Source: Flagellimonas allohymeniacidonis
Lineage (GTDB): Bacteria; Bacteroidota; Bacteroidia; Flavobacteriales; Flavobacteriaceae
Assembly (NCBI RefSeq): GCF_004296335.1
Contig: NZ_SGIU01000002.1
Coordinates: forward strand, 137,882-201,881
Reading direction: 5' to 3'
Length of the DNA: 64,000 nt
Part shown: one piece after another, positions 9,075-16,671 of the stretch
Layout of the letters: the number at the start of each line of letters is the position of its first letter
Position numbering within the stretch: position 1 is the stretch's first letter
Notes under the pieces: model-generated
What the model was told of the DNA's origin: nothing
Seen by the model: the letters and a program-made list of their open reading frames with translations, nothing else
Database searches by the model: none
Made by a program: the position numbers and the translations under genes

Positions 9075-10178
9075 ATGGATAAGAATACCATCCGGTTTTC
9101 AAGAAAAGACTCTGCACAATTTTTTAGAACACTGAATAAAAGAGTCAATCAATATTTCGCAGAAAATAAGATTAAGAAAACCGGTAACTGGAAACTTCAC
9201 CTGAAGACCATTGTGATGTTTGCCGTCTTTTTAACTCCCTATTTTTTGATCTTGACATTAAATCTTCCCTTTTGGGGCTATTTGTTACTGTCCATAACGA
9301 TGGGCGTTGGAATGGCCGGGGTTGGTATGAACGTGATGCACGATGGTAACCATGGTTCCTATTCGAATAAAAAATGGGTCAACAAGATCATGGGAAGCAG
9401 TATTTACATCTTGGCAGGCAATGTATACAACTGGCAAGTACAGCACAATGTATTGCATCATACATATACCAATATACACGAGCACGACGAGGACATGGAA
9501 GCAGGAAGAATCCTTCGCTTCTCAAAGCATGCAGAGTGGCAAAAACACCATAGATTCCAACATTATTATTCCATTTTTCTATATGGTTTACTGACCTTTA
9601 ATTGGGCCGTGACCACAGATTTCCAGCAAATGTATCGATACATGAAGAGGAGATTATCTTATGGTAAATTGCCCAACCCAGTAATCAACTGGAGTACTTT
9701 GGTCATCACCAAAATGCTCTACATAACCATTTGGATAGTCTTACCGCTAATTTTTGTAAGCGTTGCCTGGTGGCAGGTATTGTTGGGCTTCTTTATTATG
9801 CATTATGTGGCGGGCGTAATTTTAAGTGTCGTCTTTCAATTGGCCCATATTGTGGATGATGCGGAAACTCCTCTTCCTGATGAAAGTGGGACAATGAAAA
9901 ACACTTGGGCCATACATCAACTGTTCACTACAGTGAATTTTGGCACCAAAAACAGAATTGTGAACTGGTTTACGGGAGGATTGAACCACCAAGTTGAGCA
10001 TCATATTTTTCCAAACATCAGTCATGTTCACTACACAAAAATTTCCAAAATTGTGAAACAGACTGCCAAGGAATTTAATTTACCTTACAACGAATATAAA
10101 ACTACCAGAAAAGCTATAATTTCGCACTTCAAACATTTGAAGGAATTGGGTAAAAATCCCGCACTTCAGTACCAGTAA
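9075..10178 (+). CDS. Membrane fatty-acid (acyl-CoA/acyl-lipid) desaturase
   Basis: A 367-residue integral membrane di-iron desaturase. The three histidine boxes are visible: HDGNH (89-93), HNVLHH (124-129) and, near residue 305, NHQVEHH. The QVEHH form is typical of the front-end/linoleoyl-CoA-type desaturase branch. Hydrophobic segments at about 45-85, 105-120 and 205-255 match the four-helix topology. It probably introduces a double bond into membrane acyl chains for fluidity. The aminotransferase gene follows after 12 bp, probably only by chance of operon packing. Confidence 0.9.
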   Translation: MDKNTIRFSRKDSAQFFRTLNKRVNQYFAENKIKKTGNWKLHLKTIVMFAVFLTPYFLILTLNLPFWGYLLLSITMGVGMAGVGMNVMHDGNHGSYSNKKWVNKIMGSSIYILAGNVYNWQVQHNVLHHTYTNIHEHDEDMEAGRILRFSKHAEWQKHHRFQHYYSIFLYGLLTFNWAVTTDFQQMYRYMKRRLSYGKLPNPVINWSTLVITKMLYITIWIVLPLIFVSVAWWQVLLGFFIMHYVAGVILSVVFQLAHIVDDAETPLPDESGTMKNTWAIHQLFTTVNFGTKNRIVNWFTGGLNHQVEHHIFPNISHVHYTKISKIVKQTAKEFNLPYNEYKTTRKAIISHFKHLKELGKNPALQYQ

Positions 10179-10190
10179 AACCAAAAATCA

Positions 10191-11375
10191 ATGAGCACGC
10201 ATTTATCCGATCGGATTCAGAACATGTCCACATCGGCGACCTTGGCTATGGCGGCCAAGGCACGTGAATTGCGCAACCAAGGCAAAGACATTATAGGACT
10301 AAGTTTGGGGGAGCCCGATTTCAATATTCCTGATTTCATTAAGGAAGCCGCCAAACAGGCCATTGATGATAACTATAGCAGTTATACCCCCGTGGATGGG
10401 TATGCTGAACTAAAAACTGCTATCTGCAACAAGTTCAAAAGGGACAATAATCTTGATTATACTCCCAGCCAGGTGGTGGTCTCAACAGGTGCGAAGCAAT
10501 CCCTTTTCAATGTGGCCATGGTTATTCTAAATCCTGGTGAAGAAGTCATTTTACCCGCACCTTATTGGGTAAGTTACAGCGACATTGTTAAACTGACAGA
10601 AGGAGTCCCTGTTGAAGTAAAAACGAGTATTGATACCGATTTCAAGATGACCCCTGAGCAGTTGGAGGCGGCAATTACGCCCAAAACACGTATGCTTTGG
10701 TTCAGCTCTCCTTGTAACCCAAGTGGGTCGGTTTATAGCAAATCTGAGCTTGAAGGGCTTGCCCAGGTCTTAAGAAAACATCCTGATATTTATGTAGTTT
10801 CCGATGAGATATATGAGCATATCAACTTTGTTGGAGGTCATGTCAGTATTGCGGGGATTGATGGCATGTATGACAGAACCATTACGGTCAATGGAGTTTC
10901 AAAAGCCTTTGCCATGACCGGATGGCGGATTGGGTACATTGGAGCTCCCGAATGGATAGCCAAGGGATGTACCAAACTTCAAGGTCAGGTAACAAGCGGG
11001 GCCAACGCCATTGCACAGCGCTCCGTAATCACAGCTTTGAAAGCCCCGGTTTCCAAAATCCAATTCATGATTGATGAATTTCATCAACGAAGGGATTTGG
11101 TATTGAAGCTTTTGGGTGAAATAGAAGGGTTCAAAGTAAACGTCCCTGAGGGTGCTTTTTACGTTTTCCCAGATGTATCGTCTTTCTTTGGAAAGACCCT
11201 AAACGGAACCGTGGTCAACAATGCATCGGACTTTGCTTTATATCTGTTGGAACACGCCAATGTGGCAACGGTAACCGGAGAAGCTTTTGGAAATCCCAAT
11301 TGCATCCGTATTTCGTATGCGGCTTCGGAAAATGAGCTTCGGGAAGCTATTTCAAGAATTGCTGCGGCAGTCTGA
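10191..11375 (+). CDS. Pyridoxal-phosphate aminotransferase, class I (aspartate aminotransferase-like)
   Basis: A 394-residue fold-type I aminotransferase. The PLP lysine sits in NGVSKAFAMTGWRIGY. Other family motifs are LSLGEPDF (near residue 37), STGAKQSLFN, PAPYWVSY, SPCNPSGSVYS and VSDEIYEH. This is the AspC-like subgroup Ib, which transfers amino groups between aspartate or other amino acids and 2-oxoglutarate. Exact substrate range cannot be read from sequence. It is probably co-transcribed with the desaturase gene and ends at a bidirectional terminator. Confidence 0.9.
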   Translation: MSTHLSDRIQNMSTSATLAMAAKARELRNQGKDIIGLSLGEPDFNIPDFIKEAAKQAIDDNYSSYTPVDGYAELKTAICNKFKRDNNLDYTPSQVVVSTGAKQSLFNVAMVILNPGEEVILPAPYWVSYSDIVKLTEGVPVEVKTSIDTDFKMTPEQLEAAITPKTRMLWFSSPCNPSGSVYSKSELEGLAQVLRKHPDIYVVSDEIYEHINFVGGHVSIAGIDGMYDRTITVNGVSKAFAMTGWRIGYIGAPEWIAKGCTKLQGQVTSGANAIAQRSVITALKAPVSKIQFMIDEFHQRRDLVLKLLGEIEGFKVNVPEGAFYVFPDVSSFFGKTLNGTVVNNASDFALYLLEHANVATVTGEAFGNPNCIRISYAASENELREAISRIAAAV

Positions 11376-11397
11376 TTCAAAGTAACAAAATGAAATG

Positions 11398-11432
11398 AAA
11401 TCCCTTAGGATGTAAACCCTGAGGGATTTTTT
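11398..11432. terminator. Bidirectional terminator between the aminotransferase gene and trkH
   Basis: An inverted repeat, AATCCCTTAGG / CCTGAGGGATT, with a T-run on the plus strand and an A-run on its left side. It sits between convergent gene ends. Confidence 0.8.
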
Positions 11433-12921
11433 ATATCCTTTTCCAAAAATAGGGGGTCAATAGTATAAGCACGGTGAAAAGCTCAAGCCGGCCCAGTAAC
11501 ATTAAAAAACCACACCACCATTTTCCAAGATTCGGAAGACTATTGTAATTACTAACTGGGTTTAAATCCCCCAGAGCGGGCCCTACATTCCCTAAAGAGG
11601 AGGCAGAACCTCCAATGGCTGAGATGAAATCAAGCCCAAGAAAACCCAAAAACAGGGAACCAATAATAAAAAGCAGCATATAAAGCACAAAAAAGGCTAT
11701 GATATTGTAAACGATATGTTCCGTTACCGTTTTACTATTGTAGCGAACAGGAATTATCGCATTGCTATGAAGGGTACGCTTAAATTCCAATATGCCATTT
11801 TTGATAATCAATATATGGCGCATGACTTTGATACCCCCGGCAGTAGACCCTGCTGAACCTCCCAAAAACATTAATCCAAAGAAAAAAACCGTCAAAAACG
11901 GTGTCCATCCCGTAAAGTCTGCGGTTACAAAACCCGTGGTGGTCACCACAGCCACCACTTGGAAGAGCGCATGCCTAAAAGCGCTTTCCCCTTCTCCCCA
12001 AACCATGGGATGAAAATTGGAAACAGGTACTTCAGCCCTAAAGTATACGACCAATGCGGCTAAAATTGTAAAAAGTACCAAGAAGCTTAGATAATACTTG
12101 AACTCTTCGTCCTTCAGGATTCGTTGGACCTTTCCGGTAAAGGCAAAATAGCTCAACACGAAGTTACTCCCGGCCAAAATCATAAAGAGAATCACGATAT
12201 ACTGCACCAAGGGTTGATTATTCCAATAGGCCAAGCTGGCATTCTTGGTAGAGAATCCACCCGTGGAAAGCGTGGCCAAACTATGGTTTATGGCATCAAA
12301 AAAAGACATACCGGCCAATTTCAATAACAAAGTCTCAGCAACGGTATACCCAAAATAAATGAGCCATAGTCTTTTAGCAGTGTCCGTTATTCTTGGGTGT
12401 AGTTTATCGCCTGCAGGGCCAGGCGCCTCGGCCGCAAATAACTGCATCCCTCCTATTCCCAATAACGGTAAGATGGCAATCGCCAATACAATAATCCCCA
12501 TTCCTCCAATCCAATGGGTCAAACTTCGCCAGAGAAGAATCCCTTCAGGCAAAGATTCGATATCATCCAAGATGGACGCTCCCGTGGTGGTATATCCTGA
12601 TATGGTTTCAAAAAATGCGTTGGTAAACGAAGGGATGGCACCGGAAAAAAGGTAAGGCAGGGTCCCCGAAATAGACATAATAATCCATCCAAAGGTAACC
12701 ACAATATAGCCCTCCTTTCGCTTTACTTCCTTCTTGTGCCCCCGGGTGTAAAACATGGCCATCACCCCAAAAAGCATGGTAACAATGGCAGCCAATGTAA
12801 TATCCAAAGTAGCTCCGTCTTGACAAATACCACTTGTAAACGCAGCCAAAAGCATAAAAGAGCCGTTGCACAAGAGCAACAAGCCCATAATGTGAACAAT
12901 AATTCGCGTATTGAGCCCCAT
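11431..12921 (-). CDS. trkH: Trk-type potassium uptake membrane subunit
   Basis: A 496-residue polytopic membrane protein of the TrkH/KtrB family that conducts K+ across the inner membrane. The selectivity-filter-like loops carry conserved glycines: SGYTTTGASIL, LATLSTGGFSTKN, VVTTTGFVTADF and GGSASSLGNVGPALG. Four repeated membrane-pore-membrane units are visible. Its ATG overlaps the trkA stop codon by one base (TAATG), so the two are translationally coupled. It works with the regulatory TrkA. Confidence 0.95.
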   Translation of the reverse strand: MGLNTRIIVHIMGLLLLCNGSFMLLAAFTSGICQDGATLDITLAAIVTMLFGVMAMFYTRGHKKEVKRKEGYIVVTFGWIIMSISGTLPYLFSGAIPSFTNAFFETISGYTTTGASILDDIESLPEGILLWRSLTHWIGGMGIIVLAIAILPLLGIGGMQLFAAEAPGPAGDKLHPRITDTAKRLWLIYFGYTVAETLLLKLAGMSFFDAINHSLATLSTGGFSTKNASLAYWNNQPLVQYIVILFMILAGSNFVLSYFAFTGKVQRILKDEEFKYYLSFLVLFTILAALVVYFRAEVPVSNFHPMVWGEGESAFRHALFQVVAVVTTTGFVTADFTGWTPFLTVFFFGLMFLGGSAGSTAGGIKVMRHILIIKNGILEFKRTLHSNAIIPVRYNSKTVTEHIVYNIIAFFVLYMLLFIIGSLFLGFLGLDFISAIGGSASSLGNVGPALGDLNPVSNYNSLPNLGKWWCGFLMLLGRLELFTVLILLTPYFWKRI

Positions 12922-14270
12922 TAAAGGAATAGCTTTTCAATTCTCGGAATAGCCTTGGGAAGGCTGCACACCACAACTCGGTCACCTTCCAGTATTTTGA
13001 AATCCCCCAAAGCGATGATTCCTTTGCCATCTCGTATGACCCCACCGATGATAGCCTCTCTTGGGAAATCCAGTTCCTTGATGATTTCCCCATTTACAAG
13101 GGAAGTTGGCTTTACCTCAAACTCCAAAATCTCTGCATTGAGATTGTTTAAGCGGGTGAGCGCCAAAACCTCTCCCCTTCTGATGTATCTAAAAATATTA
13201 TTGGCAGCCAGTAGTTTCTTATTGATAAGGGTATCTACACCAATGGACTGGGACAACTGGAAGTAGTCCATATTTTCAACTAGCGCAATGGTCTTTTTAA
13301 TTTTCTTGGTTTTTGCCACCAAGCAAGACATAATATTGGTCTCAGAATTTCCAGTAACGGCAATAAAAGCATCCATGGAATCCAAACTCTCCTCGTCAAG
13401 TAACTCTACATTTCGGCCATCTCCATTGATGACCAAGGCATGTGGTAGTTCATCGGCAATGTCAAAGGCTTTTTCTTTATTTTTTTCGATAAGCTTTACA
13501 TTGAATTTGTTGGCGCAAAGATCTCTAGCTGTCTTATACCCCACTTTGCTACCTCCCAAGATCATTACATTCTTGATTTCGCGCTTTTGCATACCTGTGA
13601 GCTTGTACAACTCATCAACGCCCTCATCCGAAGTTATAAAATAGACTTGGTCTCCTTCCTTGAATACGGTATCTCCCCTGGGAATTACCGTGAATTGGGT
13701 CCCCATTCGCTGTAAGGCTATGGGCATAAAGTGCAATTCTGGAAAAATATTTGCGGCTTCTTTTACCATCTTGCCAACAAAAGGAGCAGATTTAGGAAGA
13801 AAAACACCAATCATGATCAACAACCCTTCCTCAAACTCGTAGGTATCGTTGAACGCAGATTGGTTGAGAAGGAGCTGAATTTCCTCTGCTGCCAACTCCT
13901 CTGGAGAAATCAGTTCGTCTATACCAAGTTCCTCAAATTTAATGAGGTCTCGATTGTCCATAAATTCAGTGTTGGATATTCTGGCAATGGTACGCTCGCA
14001 TCCCAATTGTTTTGCTAAAAAGCATAGTGTAAGATTGGTGGTTTCCGAGGCGGTCACACCAATTACAAGGTCCGAGGTGTCGACCTTGGCCTCACGAAGC
14101 ACCTCAACCGATGTGGCGTCTCCTCGAAGTACCCGTATATCCAAATGGCTATCGGCATAGGCCAAGCTTTCCTTGTCCGTATCGATCAATGTAATTTCTT
14201 GGGCTTCGTAAGACAATAGTTTTGCCAAATGAAAGCCCACCTCACCTGCTCCAGCAATAATGATCTTCAT
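12921..14270 (-). CDS. trkA: Trk potassium transporter NAD-binding regulatory subunit
   Basis: A 449-residue cytoplasmic protein with two RCK repeats. Each starts with a Rossmann nucleotide-binding motif: IAGAGEVGFHLAKLL at residues 4-18 and MILGGSKVGYKTARDL near residue 235. Each is followed by a ligand-binding RCK-C subdomain. It gates TrkH in response to NAD(H) or other nucleotides. First gene of the trkA-trkH operon. The leader (14271-14464) contains a small hairpin, CGACCT-ttttcg-type loop-AGGTCG, at 14300-14317. Confidence 0.95.
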   Translation of the reverse strand: MKIIIAGAGEVGFHLAKLLSYEAQEITLIDTDKESLAYADSHLDIRVLRGDATSVEVLREAKVDTSDLVIGVTASETTNLTLCFLAKQLGCERTIARISNTEFMDNRDLIKFEELGIDELISPEELAAEEIQLLLNQSAFNDTYEFEEGLLIMIGVFLPKSAPFVGKMVKEAANIFPELHFMPIALQRMGTQFTVIPRGDTVFKEGDQVYFITSDEGVDELYKLTGMQKREIKNVMILGGSKVGYKTARDLCANKFNVKLIEKNKEKAFDIADELPHALVINGDGRNVELLDEESLDSMDAFIAVTGNSETNIMSCLVAKTKKIKKTIALVENMDYFQLSQSIGVDTLINKKLLAANNIFRYIRRGEVLALTRLNNLNAEILEFEVKPTSLVNGEIIKELDFPREAIIGGVIRDGKGIIALGDFKILEGDRVVVCSLPKAIPRIEKLFL

Positions 14271-14439
14271 CGATTAATAATAAGAGAGTTTCTTTGAATC
14301 GACCTTTTCCGAGGTCGTATTGTGATAAGTTTTGGATCATCATCCAAAAAGCTACTATCGTGCATAAAATGGAAAAGCTTTCCTTACTACAGGGCAAAAT
14401 TACATAATTATTTTGTACTCCTACCGTATACCTAAGTCG

Positions 14440-14447
14440 TATATTTG
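14440..14447 (+). promoter_or_regulatory. Bacteroidota -7 box (TATATTTG) for ubiE-porT
   Basis: TATATTTG fits TAnnTTTG and lies 17 bases before the ubiE ATG. A TTTG at 14412-14415 may be the distal element, although the 24-base spacing is long. Confidence 0.6.
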
Positions 14448-14464
14448 CGGCCAAAATAGATGGC

Positions 14465-15193
14465 ATGTCCAAAAAAGTCAATCCTTATAAAGATTCTAGC
14501 TTGGGGAAAAAGGAACAGGTCAAACAAATGTTTGATACTATTTCTGGGGATTACGACGGATTAAATCGTGTTATATCCTTTGGAATTGATTTAAAATGGA
14601 GAAAAAGGGTCGTTGCCTTGGTGGGGAAAGGTTCTCCACAATCGGTTTTAGATATTGCCACCGGGACAGGAGATTTGGCCATTGCCCTTACTAAAATCGG
14701 AGCAACAAAAATTGTAGGTCTTGATATTTCCCCCGGCATGCTGGAGGTTGGAAAGAAGAAGATTTCCCAAAAAAAATTGGAAGAAACCATTGAAATGGTG
14801 GTGGGCGACAGTGAAAAGTTGTCTTTTGAGGATAACTCCTTCGATGCCATCACAGTGGCTTTTGGAGTTCGCAACTTTGAAAATCTACAAAAGGGTCTTG
14901 CTGAAATCCATCGTGTGCTGAAACCCAACGGACGTTTTGTAGTACTGGAAACCTCTGTTCCGACAAAAACCCCTTTTAAACAAGGGTATAAGGTCTACAC
15001 GAAATACATTCTCCCCACCATTGGCAAAATTTTCTCAAAAGATCGTTCTGCCTATGCTTATTTGAGTGAATCGGCCTCAGTTTTTCCACATGGGGAGGAG
15101 TTCAACAATATTTTGGCCAAAATCGGGTTTATAGGAGTAGAGAACATGCCCCAGACATTTGGGGTGGCATCAATATATGTCGCTACAAAATAA
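14465..15193 (+). CDS. ubiE: Demethylmenaquinone methyltransferase (UbiE/MenG)
   Basis: A 242-residue class I methyltransferase that completes menaquinone synthesis by methylating demethylmenaquinone. Signatures are FDTISGDYDGLNRVISFGID (residues about 20-40), the SAM site VLDIATGTGDLAIAL, and FGVRNFENLQKGLAEIHRVLKP. Bacteroidota use menaquinone, so MenG activity is the expected role. porT follows after four bases, a gene pair common in Flavobacteriia. Confidence 0.95.
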   Translation: MSKKVNPYKDSSLGKKEQVKQMFDTISGDYDGLNRVISFGIDLKWRKRVVALVGKGSPQSVLDIATGTGDLAIALTKIGATKIVGLDISPGMLEVGKKKISQKKLEETIEMVVGDSEKLSFEDNSFDAITVAFGVRNFENLQKGLAEIHRVLKPNGRFVVLETSVPTKTPFKQGYKVYTKYILPTIGKIFSKDRSAYAYLSESASVFPHGEEFNNILAKIGFIGVENMPQTFGVASIYVATK

Positions 15194-15197
15194 CTGA

Positions 15198-15896
15198 ATG
15201 AAAAACATCCTGTTCACCCTGGGCATAGGTTTACTTTTATGTTCCCATTCCCCGGCACAATTTGCGAAAGACCCCATTCTCAATCTTCAATCGGAAGACC
15301 AGAAACTTTTGAATTGGGGATACTATCTTGGTTTCAATCAATATGACTTTCAATTTGAATATGAAGATGATATTGGTCAGGATATTTTAGTGGATACGAG
15401 TTTTGGTTTTAATGTGGGTCTTATCGGGGAGTTGCGTCTTAACGAGTTTTTAGACGCCCGGTTTGAGCCCGGTTTATTATATACCCAGCGAATTCTTGGT
15501 TTTCCTGGATTTACCACAGAGGCCGAAGCCATTCGTGAAGTACGTTCCACCTATATTCGTTTTCCCTTGCTTTTAAAGGTAAGTACCAAACGCTTCGGAA
15601 ATTGGAAACCCTACATTACGGGAGGTGTTTATGCCGCCACCAATTTGGGAAGCAAAGAAGATAGCCTTGACGATAACAGCAGTGGGGAGTTTCGAATGAA
15701 ATCCAACGTATACGGCTATGAATTGGGTTTTGGAATAGATTTTTATACGGAATACTTCAAGTTTTCCCCTTCTATTCGCGGAGTTTTCGCCCTTACGGAT
15801 GAATTGGTACCAGACAATGATCCCAATAGTCCTTGGACAGGAAATATTAACGCCATGCGAACACGTGGCATTTTTATAAACTTCACTTTTGAGTAA
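15198..15896 (+). CDS. porT: Type IX secretion / gliding outer-membrane protein PorT (SprT)
   Basis: A 232-residue protein with a signal peptide (ending HSPAQ) and an outer-membrane beta-barrel pattern of alternating hydrophobic strands, ending in the aromatic residue of INFTFE. Length, the opening (QFAKDPILNLQSEDQKLLNWGYYLGFNQ), and position directly after ubiE match PorT/SprT, a component of type IX secretion and gliding motility. Together with the plug protein near 1-2 kb this supports a functional T9SS in the organism. Confidence 0.88.
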   Translation: MKNILFTLGIGLLLCSHSPAQFAKDPILNLQSEDQKLLNWGYYLGFNQYDFQFEYEDDIGQDILVDTSFGFNVGLIGELRLNEFLDARFEPGLLYTQRILGFPGFTTEAEAIREVRSTYIRFPLLLKVSTKRFGNWKPYITGGVYAATNLGSKEDSLDDNSSGEFRMKSNVYGYELGFGIDFYTEYFKFSPSIRGVFALTDELVPDNDPNSPWTGNINAMRTRGIFINFTFE

Positions 15897-15925
15897 GGGT
15901 TAAGTACAAAAACTCGAAAAAGAAA

Positions 15926-16648
15926 CTAGTTTCTTCTTATTTCACTGAGCAGAATCGCGGTTGCGGTGGCCACATTTAGACTTTCGGTGGTTGGTTCACC
16001 AAATTGGGGTATGCCAATACGTTCGGTAACATATTTTTCTACTTCGGAAGAAATTCCATTGGCTTCATTGCCCATGACCAAGATGCCCTGTTCTCCCAAC
16101 TTTTTCCCATACATATTCGTTCCATCCATAAAAGCCCCGTAAACCGGATGTTCATTCTTTTTCAAAAAATCTTCCAAATCCAAATATTGAACCTCTACCC
16201 TGGCTATGGAACCCATGGTTGCTTGAAGTACTTTTGGGTTATAACAATCTACGGTATCGGGAGAGCAGATGAGATATTTGATATCGAACCAATCACATAA
16301 TCGAATTATGGTACCTAAATTCCCAGGGTCACGTATTGAATCAAGGATTATTGCCCAACCTTCAAAATGTAGTTTTTCTTTCTTGGGCATGTGAAATACG
16401 CCCAATACCCCATTCGGACTGCTTAAGCTGCTCATTTTTTTAAGAACGGATGGAGAAACCACTTCGCAATTTGTTGCTATTTGATCTGCAAGCGCTTCAT
16501 TAACCACATAAACCCCATGTGGCTCAATGCCACCTTCAAGAAGTTCATTGACCAATTTAACACCTTCGGCCACAAAGAGTCCATGTTGAGTTCGGTACTT
16601 TTTTTGCTGTAAGCTGGTAACTAATTTAATTTGGTTTTTGGGAACCAT
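15926..16648 (-). CDS. TrmH/SpoU family RNA 2'-O-methyltransferase
   Basis: A 240-residue SPOUT methyltransferase. An N-terminal RNA-binding part (VTSLQQKKYRTQHGLFVAEG) is followed by the knotted catalytic domain with ILDSIRDPGNLGTIIRLCDWF, VMGNEANGIS and IPQFGEPTTESLNVATATAILLSEI. These are the three SpoU motifs. The target nucleotide (rRNA or tRNA) cannot be assigned. The start codon lies close to the divergent tamL gene. TrmH-type methyltransferase and tamL being neighbours is common in Bacteroidota. Confidence 0.9.
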   Translation of the reverse strand: MVPKNQIKLVTSLQQKKYRTQHGLFVAEGVKLVNELLEGGIEPHGVYVVNEALADQIATNCEVVSPSVLKKMSSLSSPNGVLGVFHMPKKEKLHFEGWAIILDSIRDPGNLGTIIRLCDWFDIKYLICSPDTVDCYNPKVLQATMGSIARVEVQYLDLEDFLKKNEHPVYGAFMDGTNMYGKKLGEQGILVMGNEANGISSEVEKYVTERIGIPQFGEPTTESLNVATATAILLSEIRRN

Positions 16649-16657
16649 CTAAATCCT

Positions 16658-16665
16658 TAATTTTG
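16658..16665 (+). promoter_or_regulatory. Bacteroidota -7 box (TAATTTTG) before tamL
   Basis: TAATTTTG lies only 6 bases before the ATG at 16672, so a transcript from here would have almost no leader. The upstream TTG start at 16663 lies inside the box and is unlikely. Confidence 0.45.
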
Positions 16666-16671
16666 GCGACT

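Noticed and set aside
12608..13093. Minus-strand frame of 161 codons overlapping trkH and trkA
   Set aside because: Out of frame with two convincing genes and Tyr/Trp/Cys-rich as expected for a shadow frame.
14242..14481. Minus-strand frame of 79 codons between trkA and ubiE
   Set aside because: Overlaps both flanking gene starts and the ubiE promoter box. No coding features.
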